Shown: piece after piece, positions 1-5,675 of the stretch | Position numbering within the stretch: position 1 is the first letter of the stretch | Layout of the letters: each line of letters opens with the position of its first letter | Source of the DNA: an uncultured Prevotella sp. | Lineage (GTDB): Bacteria; Bacteroidota; Bacteroidia; Bacteroidales; Bacteroidaceae | Direction: 5' to 3' | Assembly: GCA_900765465.1 (NCBI GenBank) | Contig: CAAFRM010000270.1 | Location: forward strand, 1-5,675 | Length of the DNA: 5,675 bases | Notes under the pieces: model-generated | Databases searched by the model: none | What the model saw: only the letters and a program-made list of their open reading frames with translations | What the model was told of the DNA's origin: nothing | Position numbers and translations under genes: made by a program

Positions 1-215
1 AAGATGCCCAAGATGTTGATTGCCAAATCGTCGAAATAGAAGCAGATGCCCGCTCCTACGCCGAGGAAGATGGAAAGAATGGTCACCACATTTGGGGTGA
101 CGTGAAGCATGCGGAAGAATCGTGCCCACTGGTAACCAATGGGACGATAGAAATAAATATCAATGTGCTCCTCGGTATCCGCTGATTTCAGAGAAGCCTT
201 AAATTCCTGATTCAT
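1..215 (-). CDS. CDP-alcohol phosphatidyltransferase family protein (3' part beyond window)
   Basis: This is the N-terminal 71 codons of a minus-strand gene that starts at the ATG at 213-215 and runs off the left edge. The peptide opens with a charged stretch (MNQEFKASLK), then a segment typical of Bacteroidetes CDP-alcohol phosphatidyltransferases: EEHIDIYFYRPIG at residues 16-27 and VTPNVVTILSIFLGVGAG at about 39-56. The second segment is the first membrane helix. Family members move a phospho-alcohol from or onto a CDP-activated partner in the inner membrane, making phospholipid head groups. The catalytic signature (DGxxARxxxxxxxxGxxxDxxxD) would lie further downstream and cannot be seen, so activity and substrate (inositol phosphate, glycerol phosphate or other) are unknown. 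It is last of three co-directional genes, 70 bp after a nucleotidyltransferase/ATP-grasp protein, which supports a role in making or using a CDP-linked precursor. Recognition is from the N-terminus only. Confidence 0.82.
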   Translation of the reverse strand, partial: MNQEFKASLKSADTEEHIDIYFYRPIGYQWARFFRMLHVTPNVVTILSIFLGVGAGICFYFDDLAINILGI

Positions 216-238
216 CTTTTTTATTTTTAATTTCTTTT

Positions 239-298
239 TTCCTATATCTTTATTTTGTTATTCCTATATCTTTTTTATTTTATTGTTATTCCTGTATC
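239..298 (-). repeat. Three imperfect direct repeats across the stop codon and intergenic gap
   Basis: On the minus strand a GATAyAGGAA unit occurs three times: 289-298 (GATACAGGAA, including the last codons of the upstream gene), 261-270 and 239-248 (both GATATAGGAA). The starts are 28 and 22 bp apart. The first two copies extend to 15 bases as GATAyAGGAATAACA (284-298 and 256-270) and differ at one base. The rest of the 216-285 gap is A/T-rich filler. The copies look like local tandem duplication of the gene end. They may also act as A-rich translation-initiation or spacer sequence for the next gene. No terminator-like hairpin is present, consistent with read-through to the downstream gene. 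Confidence 0.7.
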
Positions 299-1917
299 AT
301 TTTTGTTGCAATATAGAACGCAGCCTCATCACGACATGGCGCAAAGCTAGGCCAGTCGTTGAAGTCGATAATCTTCACGCTGCCATCCTCGCCTACCACG
401 CAGTCGCCGCCATATACTGGCACACTTAGCATATCAGCAGCCTTGTCAGCCTTAGCCTTCAAAGCATCGGCATCGAAGGCGATGCCCTGCGCATCACCAT
501 TGATCACCTCCAAACCGAACTTGGAACGATGACCGCATTTCGAAGGATAGAACCAATAGAAGAAATCGGTGCCCGATACGCCATAGAACTTGATGAGGTC
601 GCCCTTCAGATGCTCGTTCACCACCACCGAAGTAATGCCGCGCAGCCAGAAATTCTTCAGCAGCGCCTCAGCCTCCTGCTCGTTCTGCACATAGCAGGTA
701 TCCTCCTTCTGCTGCGCACAGCCGTCGCCACGCTTCAGCCAGCAAGGATAGTGGATATCCTTCACCATCTCCCCGTTTCTGCCGATGATGCGACTCTCGG
801 GAGTAGCGATGCCTCCGGCGATGAAACGTTCGGTCATGATGCGGCGGATGCAGCGGTTCACGCCCAGACTGGAGTTCACCACCAACACACCTTCTTCCTC
901 AATTCTGCCCAGCACATCCAACGCCTGCTTGCTGCGTGCCATCGAGAAGAAGCCGTCCACGCCCACGGCCACACGGCAGCGAGGCCATCCGTAGGCTCTC
1001 TCCAGCACGGCTGCCTTGCGGCAGAACTCCTTCTCACACATCAGCATCACCTGCGCTCCCAGCGCCTCTAGCTGCTCTTTCACGGCGTTCATGATGGCAG
1101 CATCGTTATCCACGCAATTAGGCGAAAACTCGTTGCCGCGGCACACGCCCACCAGGGTCTTACCCTCCAGCGGATGGATAAAGGACTCAGCCTTGGCGAT
1201 ATCTTCCTTGTGGTCAACATCCAGAATCTTGTTGATAGGATAAGCCTCCAGCTTCAAGCCCTCCACCACCAGCTGACGCTGGAAGTTGCGCATGCGGCTC
1301 ATGCCCTGCTCCATGCAATGGTCGAGCACATCCAGTGCCTTGTCGCCCAGGCAGTAGATGCCACCCGAAATCAGATGGTCATCGCCCTCCTGCTTGTCGT
1401 GGAAGCCCGTGATGCTAGGCTTCTTGTGGGAACCCTGCTTGTCGAGCAGACTGGCACCCTCGGCATCCGCCTGCTTCTCCACGCCAACCCACAGCGGTTT
1501 TTCATCGTCCACGTATGGTGTAACAGCCATACATCCGTCAATATCTTTCGCATTCTGAAAGTAACGGATATACTTTTTGAACTCCTCCTCACGGAAGATG
1601 GTATCCACGGTGGTGAGACAGAAACGCTCGCCCCTGAGATAAGGCGAGAGGGCATGCAGACTGTGCATGGAACTAGGAGTGGTCTTCACCACCAGGCGCA
1701 AAGGCACTGGCAACTGCATCTGCTCCAGATGTTCACGCACCGCTGTGCTCCATTCGTTGACAATCACAACAATTTCCGTGGCACCGCAATCTACGAAGAT
1801 GCGCAAAAGGCGCTCTATCATGGGTTCGCCACACAATGGCACCAATGGTTTAGGCTGTTCCACGCCCTCCTGTGCCAGTCGGCTTCCCTCGCCTGCGGCA
1901 ATAACTGCAAATCTCAT
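286..1917 (-). CDS. Nucleotidyltransferase / ATP-grasp-like two-domain protein
   Basis: This 543-residue protein appears to be a fusion of two modules. Residues 1 to about 247 are a MobA-like/NDP-sugar-type nucleotidyltransferase. They carry the nucleotide-binding start AAGEGSRL (7-14), the conserved Lys in QPKPLVPL (Lys23), TTVD with a likely metal-binding Asp105, SGGIY (184-188) and the closing DVDHKED (233-239). An apparent hydrophilic insertion lies at about 150-165. Residues about 251-543 resemble an ATP-grasp enzyme: a pre-ATP-grasp-like start, a GIATPES stretch (369-375), a likely nucleotide-contacting Lys near 395 (WLKRGDG), NEHLKGDLIKFYGV (434-447) and the metal-site-like IIDFNDWPSF (516-525) with Asp518 and Asn520. 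The first domain would activate a phosphorylated alcohol or sugar with NTP. The second would phosphorylate or ligate a small molecule with ATP, and its acceptor is unknown. It is the middle gene of a probable operon, before a CDP-alcohol phosphatidyltransferase, so a CDP-polyol lipid precursor is a reasonable inference. AAGGA lies 7-9 bases before the ATG. The nucleotidyltransferase call is firm; the ATP-grasp call is by motif only. Confidence 0.85.
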   Translation of the reverse strand: MRFAVIAAGEGSRLAQEGVEQPKPLVPLCGEPMIERLLRIFVDCGATEIVVIVNEWSTAVREHLEQMQLPVPLRLVVKTTPSSMHSLHALSPYLRGERFCLTTVDTIFREEEFKKYIRYFQNAKDIDGCMAVTPYVDDEKPLWVGVEKQADAEGASLLDKQGSHKKPSITGFHDKQEGDDHLISGGIYCLGDKALDVLDHCMEQGMSRMRNFQRQLVVEGLKLEAYPINKILDVDHKEDIAKAESFIHPLEGKTLVGVCRGNEFSPNCVDNDAAIMNAVKEQLEALGAQVMLMCEKEFCRKAAVLERAYGWPRCRVAVGVDGFFSMARSKQALDVLGRIEEEGVLVVNSSLGVNRCIRRIMTERFIAGGIATPESRIIGRNGEMVKDIHYPCWLKRGDGCAQQKEDTCYVQNEQEAEALLKNFWLRGITSVVVNEHLKGDLIKFYGVSGTDFFYWFYPSKCGHRSKFGLEVINGDAQGIAFDADALKAKADKAADMLSVPVYGGDCVVGEDGSVKIIDFNDWPSFAPCRDEAAFYIATKMIQE

Positions 1918-1945
1918 TCTATTTTTCCTTTTTTATTCAAGTATG

Positions 1946-1974
1946 GCATGTTTTTGGAACATGCTGAAGTTCAG
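1946..1974 (-). other. Intercistronic hairpin and adjacent palindrome
   Basis: The 58-bp gap between the GNAT gene and the nucleotidyltransferase gene holds a perfect 7-bp inverted repeat, GCATGTT/AACATGC with a 5-base loop (1946-1964). It abuts an 11-base palindrome, CTGAAGTTCAG (1964-1974), just after the GNAT stop codon. No T-tract follows on the minus strand (the downstream bases are A-rich), so this is not a standard intrinsic terminator. It could be an mRNA processing or stabilising hairpin that tunes the ratio of the two products, or have no function. Confidence 0.45.
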
Positions 1975-1975
1975 T

Positions 1976-3127
1976 TTATAATTTCTGTTTGTAGCAGCGG
2001 CGGCGGCGATGCTGCACGCTCTCCAGATACTGCCACTGGCTCTGTACGCCCTTGTTGGTTTCCATCTGCGGCATCGCCTCGGCCCACTTGAAGCCGTAGC
2101 GGTGATATTGCTCAATGAGGTCGGCAAAAATCAGGGCATTGGCACCCTTGCTGCGATATTCCGGCAGCACGCCGATGAGAACCAGGTCTACGGTGTCGGT
2201 CTTGTGCAATTTCAGTGCCTTCACTATCTGCCACCAGCCCCAAGGCAGCAGCTTGCCGTTGCCTATTTTCTGCAGGGCATCGGTGAGCGACGGGAAGGAT
2301 ACGCCGAAGCCTATCAGGCGGTTGTTATCGTTGCCATCCACCACACCGGTGATAAGGTTCGTATCGGCTATCTTGATGTAGGAATCCACATAACCATCAA
2401 TCTGATTCTCGGTGAGCTGCTGGAAGTCGTAAAGGTCCTTGTAGGTCTCGTTCACGATGTGGAACACCTCTCTGCCCATGCCCTGCTTCACCAGTTCGTT
2501 CTTGGTAAACTTACGCACGTGCAGGTTGTATCGCTTCTCTATCATTTCGGCAGTCTTGGCGAATTTCGGCGGTGTCACCTCAGGCACCTTGATGCGATAT
2601 TCCACCCAGTCGTTGTCTTTCTTCAGGAGATTGAAGCCTTCGATGTGCTGCGGATAGTAAGGATAATTGTAGTTCACGTACATGGTAGATTTCTCGTGAA
2701 AGCCCTCTATCAGCATACCTTCTCTATCCATATCGGTGAATCCGAGCGGTCCCACCATCTCTTCCATCTTGTGTTCTCTTCCCCAATCAGCAACGGCATC
2801 CAGCAACTTGCACGATACCTCCATATCATCGATGAAATCGAGCCAGCCGAAGCGCACCTGCTTCTTGCTCCATTGCTCGTTGGCACGGTGGTTGATGATG
2901 GCAGCCACTCTGCCCACCACCTTCGGCACACTGTAGTCGATGGCCAGGAAATACTGAGCATCGCAGAATTCGAAAGCCGGATTCTTGGCCTTGCTCAGCG
3001 TATTCCATTCGTCAAGCCGCAGGAAGGGCACGGCAAACTTGTTCCCCTTATAGAGGTCGTAATAGAACTGGATGAAAGCCCTCAACCCCTTCTTGGTGGT
3101 AACCGGTACGATTTTTATATCACTCAT
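1976..3127 (-). CDS. GNAT-family N-acyltransferase-like protein
   Basis: This is a 383-residue protein of a GNAT-like family common in Bacteroidetes. The C-terminal half carries a GNAT core: a beta-strand-like VDLVLIGV (313-320) followed by LPEYRSKGANALI (321-333), where RSKGAN matches the acyl-CoA pyrophosphate-binding Q/RxxGxG/A loop. The end (ETNKGVQSQW, then a basic QHRRRRCYKQKL tail) is typical of this subgroup. The N-terminal half (VVGRVAAIINHRAN at 70-83, then GPLGFTDMDREGMLIEGF at 126-143) looks like a second, degenerate GNAT-type half. No signal peptide or membrane helix is seen, so it is probably cytoplasmic. It would transfer an acetyl or longer acyl group from a CoA donor; the acceptor is not evident. 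As first gene of an operon with a nucleotidyltransferase and a CDP-alcohol phosphatidyltransferase, a lipid-related acceptor is possible. The ATG at 3125-3127 follows an A-rich leader and a plausible promoter about 100 bases upstream. Confidence 0.8.
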   Translation of the reverse strand: MSDIKIVPVTTKKGLRAFIQFYYDLYKGNKFAVPFLRLDEWNTLSKAKNPAFEFCDAQYFLAIDYSVPKVVGRVAAIINHRANEQWSKKQVRFGWLDFIDDMEVSCKLLDAVADWGREHKMEEMVGPLGFTDMDREGMLIEGFHEKSTMYVNYNYPYYPQHIEGFNLLKKDNDWVEYRIKVPEVTPPKFAKTAEMIEKRYNLHVRKFTKNELVKQGMGREVFHIVNETYKDLYDFQQLTENQIDGYVDSYIKIADTNLITGVVDGNDNNRLIGFGVSFPSLTDALQKIGNGKLLPWGWWQIVKALKLHKTDTVDLVLIGVLPEYRSKGANALIFADLIEQYHRYGFKWAEAMPQMETNKGVQSQWQYLESVQHRRRRCYKQKL

Positions 3128-3141
3128 TTAACTATCTATTT
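3127..3141 (+). repeat. Left arm of a perfect 15-bp inverted repeat
   Basis: TTTAACTATCTATTT here is the exact reverse complement of 3283-3297. The match ends at mismatches on both sides. On the minus strand it reads AAATAGATAGTTAAA, and its last base is the A of the GNAT start codon. The two arms bracket 141 bp containing the leftward promoter. See the right arm and the finding on a possible invertible promoter. Confidence 0.9.
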
Positions 3142-3179
3142 TTCTTTTTCTATTTCTTAAAAACGGCATTTATCTCTTG

Positions 3180-3222
3180 TCAATGAACAGAGTTCATCTC
3201 TTTTTAATTAATGTATAAGAGA
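3180..3222 (-). promoter_or_regulatory. Structured leader of the GNAT operon with a 5-codon upstream reading frame
   Basis: Within the predicted 5' leader of the GNAT mRNA, ATGAAC-TCT-GTTCAT forms a perfect 6-bp stem with a 3-base loop (3183-3197). A second stem, TCTCTT/AAGAGA (3197-3202 with 3217-3222), lies next to it. The first hairpin coincides with a minimal frame, Met-Asn-Ser-Val-His-stop (3197 down to 3180), preceded by the purine-rich AAAAAGAG. This could modulate translation or be chance in A/T-rich sequence. It matches no riboswitch class I recognise. Confidence 0.3.
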
Positions 3223-3231
3223 AAACCGCTG

Positions 3232-3262
3232 CAAAATTACGAGTTTTTTTCTACTCTGCCAA
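3232..3262 (-). promoter_or_regulatory. Leftward Bacteroidetes-type promoter for the GNAT operon
   Basis: On the minus strand TAATTTTG (3239 to 3232) fits the Bacteroidetes -7 consensus TAnnTTTG. TTGG (3262 to 3259) sits where the -33 TTTG element is expected, with a 19-base spacer. Transcription would start near 3226, giving a leader of about 100 bases before the GNAT ATG. The promoter lies wholly between the two arms of the 15-bp inverted repeat. The call is by consensus match only. Confidence 0.6.
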
Positions 3263-3282
3263 CTAATAGCAGATTTTTTTTC

Positions 3283-3297
3283 AAATAGATAGTTAAA
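3283..3297 (+). repeat. Right arm of a perfect 15-bp inverted repeat
   Basis: AAATAGATAGTTAAA is the exact reverse complement of 3127-3141 and is followed at once by an ATG (3298-3300). That ATG is in frame with the MATE gene, 30 codons upstream of its likely normal start. Thus both divergent reading frames have the same 15 bases just before an ATG. Confidence 0.9.
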
Positions 3298-3308
3298 ATG
3301 CCCGAATA

Positions 3309-3341
3309 TTTAGTTCAAAAGAAAATAAAACAGTACCTTTG
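3309..3341 (+). promoter_or_regulatory. Rightward promoter for the MATE gene
   Basis: TACCTTTG (3334-3341) matches the Bacteroidetes -7 element TAnnTTTG. The -33 region is weak: candidates are TTTA (3309-3312) or GTTC (3313-3316) rather than TTTG. Start of transcription would be near 3347, leaving about 40 bases before the ATG at 3388. Because the promoter lies inside the longest open frame (which opens at 3298), it argues for 3388 as the normal start. It is outside the inverted repeat, so inversion would not remove it. Confidence 0.6.
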
Positions 3342-3387
3342 CACACTGAATTTGGCAATTCTGATAGAAAAAGTAGTTTCGGAAAAA

Positions 3388-4725
3388 ATGAAGAAAACGA
3401 GAGATAATTATACTTTCCTCACCCATGCTCCCGTGCACAGGGTGGTTTTCACGATGGCGATTCCTACCATCATCAGCATGTTGTCGACGAGTATGTACAA
3501 CCTCGCCGACACCTATTTCGTGGGCAGCATCAACACCCAGAGCGTGGCTGCCGTGGGCGTATCGTTTGCCATGATGGCGGTGATTCAGGCTGTGGGTTTC
3601 TTCTATGGCCACGGAGCCGGAAACTACATCTCCCGCATGCTGGGCGCCAAAGAGGAAGAGAAGGCGAAGAAAATGGCTGCTACGGGCTTCGTACTGAGTT
3701 TTCTTACAGGTCTCATCATCGCCGTTTTAGGACAAATATTCCTTACACCTCTCTGCATTCTTCTGGGTTCAACACCTACCATCCAACCCTATACGGAGCG
3801 CTATCTGGGCATCATCCTGCTGGGTGCTCCTTTTGTGACTATATCATTAACGCTCAACAACATGATGCGCTTTCAAGGCAACGCAATGTATGCCATGAAG
3901 GGCATCATGTCGGGCGTATTGCTCAATCTGATTCTTGCTCCACTGCTTATCATTTATTTTGCCTTAGGCATCACGGGTGCAGCCATTGCTACCCTCATCA
4001 GCCAGTGCTTCGGATGCGCCATGCTTTTCTGGATGTCGCACAAGGGACAGAACATCCGGATTCACCTTCGCAACTTCACGCCAACCAAGGCATACGCCAA
4101 GGAAATCATCTTTGGCGGCACCCCATCCTTGTCAAGACAGGGCTTGGGAAGCATCGCCACCCTGGTGCTGAATGTGGCAGCAGGAGCCTATGGTGATGAG
4201 GCCATTGCGGGCATGAGTATTGTAACAAGAATTTCCTTCTTCACCTATGCCGTTGTCATTGGTCTGGGACAGGGATTCCAGCCCCTCTGCGGTTTCTGCT
4301 ATGGTGCCAAACTCTATTCCCGAGTAAAGGATGCCTACTATTTCTGCATCAAATGCGGCACGGTGTTTCTGGCTGCATGTGCCGTTATCGGCTTCATCTT
4401 CTCAGAGCAGATCATCGAACTTTTCCGTGATGACCCTCATGTAGTGGCCGTGGGTTCCGTAGCCCTGAAGTGGCAGGTAATCAGTTTTCCGCTGATAGCC
4501 ACCATCGTGCTTACCAACATGCTGATGCAAACCATCCGCAAGCCTATCCGAGCCAATATCGTAGCGGCAGCCCGAAGCGGACTCTTCTTCATTCCGCTCA
4601 TCTTCATCCTCCCTCATTTCTTCGGATTGCTGGGTGTAGAGATGTGCCAGGCGTGGGCAGATGTCTGCTCCTTCCTCGTGGCGGTTCCGATAGCTTGGAG
4701 TGCATTCAGGGATATGTCAAGATAG
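3388..4725 (+). CDS. MATE family efflux transporter (MepA/DinF-like)
   Basis: This is a 445-residue, strongly hydrophobic inner-membrane protein with about 12 predicted helices in two homologous halves, the normal size for MATE antiporters. These proteins export cationic drugs or metabolites in exchange for Na+ or H+. Helix 1 has STSMYNLADTYFVG (33-46), including the conserved acidic Asp41. NYISRMLGAKEEEKAKK (79-95) follows helix 2, and its counterpart in the second half is QGFQPLCGFCYGAK, a usual MATE signature. The frame is open from 3298, but I chose the ATG at 3388. A promoter -7 element lies at 3334-3341, the ATG follows GGAAAAA, and MKKTRDNYTF leads directly into the family-like N-terminus. 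The extra 30 residues look unlike MATE proteins. The substrate cannot be read from sequence. It is divergent from the GNAT operon and shares the control region. No clear terminator hairpin follows it. Confidence 0.92.
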   Translation: MKKTRDNYTFLTHAPVHRVVFTMAIPTIISMLSTSMYNLADTYFVGSINTQSVAAVGVSFAMMAVIQAVGFFYGHGAGNYISRMLGAKEEEKAKKMAATGFVLSFLTGLIIAVLGQIFLTPLCILLGSTPTIQPYTERYLGIILLGAPFVTISLTLNNMMRFQGNAMYAMKGIMSGVLLNLILAPLLIIYFALGITGAAIATLISQCFGCAMLFWMSHKGQNIRIHLRNFTPTKAYAKEIIFGGTPSLSRQGLGSIATLVLNVAAGAYGDEAIAGMSIVTRISFFTYAVVIGLGQGFQPLCGFCYGAKLYSRVKDAYYFCIKCGTVFLAACAVIGFIFSEQIIELFRDDPHVVAVGSVALKWQVISFPLIATIVLTNMLMQTIRKPIRANIVAAARSGLFFIPLIFILPHFFGLLGVEMCQAWADVCSFLVAVPIAWSAFRDMSR

Positions 4726-4815
4726 TTTTTCGTTTTTACGTTTGTCTCCACCCCCACTTTTTCCACTCCATCTTTCCATTTCTACAAAAAAAATCCAAAA
4801 AAGCTCCTTTATTTC

Positions 4816-4846
4816 TTTGCAGTTCAAGAAATTAATCGTATCTTTG
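4816..4846 (+). promoter_or_regulatory. Bacteroidetes promoter for serine O-acetyltransferase
   Basis: TTTG (4816-4819), a 19-base spacer and TATCTTTG (4839-4846) form a near-perfect match to the TTTG-N19-TAnnTTTG housekeeping promoter of Bacteroidetes. Transcription should start near 4852, giving a short leader of about 24 bases. The rest of the 4726-4875 gap is C/T-rich then A-rich, with no convincing hairpin terminator for the MATE gene. Confidence 0.8.
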
Positions 4847-4875
4847 CACTCGAATTTTATTGATACATTAAGAAC

Positions 4876-5675
4876 ATGAGTAAAGATACATTAACTCATC
4901 AGCTGACAGAGACTATCGATGAGCTTTCTAGCGCCGAATCATTGAAGGGTCTCTTCCATCAGCATCGAGACGGAAATCCACTTCCTTCGGGCAAGGCGCT
5001 CGAAGACATCATCAATCTGTCTCGTTCTATCCTCTTTCCGGGATATTTCGGAAACTCTTCCGTCAATATCTCAACCATCAAATATCATATCGGAGTAAGA
5101 GTAGAAAAACTCTACGAGATGCTCGCTGAGCAGATTCTCGCCGGACTCTGCTTTGCCAACGACTGCGAAACGGAAACCCAGGCTGAGCTGCAGCACCAAC
5201 GCGCCAAGGCAGGCGTCATCGCGGCAAAAGCCATCATGGAATTTCCTAACCTCCGCAAGATTCTCGCCACCGACGTGGAGGCTGCCTACAACGGTGACCC
5301 GGCGGCGATGAGCCACGGAGAAATCATCTCCTGCTATCCCGTAATCAAGGCGATAACCAACTATCGCATCGCCCATGTTCTGCACAAGCTCGGCGTGCCA
5401 CTCATCCCAAGAATGATGACGGAGCTGGCACACTCGGAGACGGGTATCGATATCAATCCTGAGGCTACCATCGGCCACCACTTCACCATCGACCACGGCA
5501 CGGGTGTAGTAATCGGTGCCACCTGCATCATCGGCAACAACGTGAAACTCTATCAGGGTGTCACCCTGGGAGCCAAGAGTTTCCCGCTGGATAAGGACGG
5601 CAATCCTATCAAGGGAATCCCTCGCCACCCTATCCTGGAAGACGACGTCATCGTGTATGCCAACGCCACCATCCT
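4876..5675 (+). CDS. Serine O-acetyltransferase, EpsC/CysE type (3' end beyond window)
   Basis: The first 266 codons are present and open to the edge; family members of this type are around 300 residues, so a short C-terminal piece is missing. The enzyme acetylates L-serine with acetyl-CoA to O-acetylserine, the first step of cysteine synthesis, in the cytoplasm. Residues 1 to about 180 form the alpha-helical N-terminal domain. From about 188 the left-handed beta-helix begins with hexapeptide-type turns: TGIDINPEATIG (189-200), IDHGTGVVIGA (205-215), VTLGAKSF (229-236) and RHPILEDDV (250-258). Asp192 and His207 correspond to the Asp143/His158 catalytic pair of E. coli CysE, and the RHP motif is conserved. 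An insertion of about ten residues before RHP (LDKDGNPIKG, 238-247) is typical of the EpsC-like subgroup rather than E. coli CysE. The ATG at 4876 is about 24 bases after the predicted transcription start. It is probably transcribed separately from the MATE gene. Confidence 0.95.
   Translation, partial: MSKDTLTHQLTETIDELSSAESLKGLFHQHRDGNPLPSGKALEDIINLSRSILFPGYFGNSSVNISTIKYHIGVRVEKLYEMLAEQILAGLCFANDCETETQAELQHQRAKAGVIAAKAIMEFPNLRKILATDVEAAYNGDPAAMSHGEIISCYPVIKAITNYRIAHVLHKLGVPLIPRMMTELAHSETGIDINPEATIGHHFTIDHGTGVVIGATCIIGNNVKLYQGVTLGAKSFPLDKDGNPIKGIPRHPILEDDVIVYANATI

Noticed and set aside
1174..2091. A 305-codon plus-strand open frame opposite the nucleotidyltransferase gene
   Set aside because: It crosses a gene boundary on the other strand, has His/Leu-rich shadow composition, and no promoter or motif supports it.
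2009..3160. A 383-codon open frame on the plus strand, fully opposite the GNAT gene and of identical length
   Set aside because: It is a reverse-strand shadow created by codon bias: rich in His, Leu and Val with no recognisable motif, while the minus frame has clear GNAT features. The equal length is coincidental.
3298..3387. Taking 3298 as the normal start of the MATE gene
   Set aside because: A good -7 promoter element lies downstream of it (3334-3341) and the extra residues do not look like a MATE N-terminus. It is kept only as a possible alternative start if the upstream segment inverts.
4726..4815. An intrinsic terminator after the MATE gene
   Set aside because: T-runs, C-runs and A-runs are present, but I found no G/C-containing inverted repeat next to a T-tract.
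5071..5628. A 185-codon minus-strand open frame opposite serine O-acetyltransferase
   Set aside because: The plus strand encodes a complete set of serine acetyltransferase motifs over the same bases; the minus frame has no recognisable domain.

Overview
The window looks like chromosomal DNA from a gut-type Bacteroidales bacterium, most likely Prevotella/Segatella-like. The evidence is the presence of Bacteroidetes-type promoters (TTTG, about 19 nt, then TAnnTTTG), A-rich leaders with few Shine-Dalgarno sites, and protein family variants typical of the group. The genus assignment is an inference from protein flavour, not from a marker gene. No rRNA, tRNA, CRISPR array or insertion sequence was seen.

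Left part (1-3127, minus strand) is an apparent three-gene operon read right to left. It begins with a GNAT-fold acyltransferase-like protein (1976-3127). Next is a two-domain protein joining a sugar/alditol-phosphate-type nucleotidyltransferase to a C-terminal ATP-grasp-like domain (286-1917). Last is a CDP-alcohol phosphatidyltransferase whose 3' part runs off the left edge (1-215). The gaps are 58 and 70 bp. A nucleotidyltransferase feeding a CDP-alcohol phosphotransferase, with an ATP-grasp module and an acyltransferase, suggests a polar lipid head-group pathway, possibly inositol-lipid-like. The substrate is not determined by the sequence.

Middle (3128-3387) is a divergent control region. 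A leftward promoter serves the GNAT operon and a rightward promoter serves a MATE transporter. A perfect 15-bp inverted repeat (3127-3141 and 3283-3297) brackets the leftward promoter. The same 15 bases therefore sit immediately upstream of the GNAT start codon and of an upstream, in-frame ATG of the MATE frame. This geometry resembles Bacteroidetes invertible promoters: inversion would remove the promoter from the operon, point it at the MATE gene, and could produce a MATE protein with 30 extra N-terminal residues. This is the most unusual signal in the window, but it is a hypothesis.

Right part (3388-5675, plus strand) holds a MATE-family efflux protein (3388-4725) and, after a 150-bp gap with a near-perfect Bacteroidetes promoter, a serine O-acetyltransferase of the EpsC/CysE type (from 4876, cut by the right edge). 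The latter makes O-acetylserine for cysteine synthesis and is probably an independent transcription unit.
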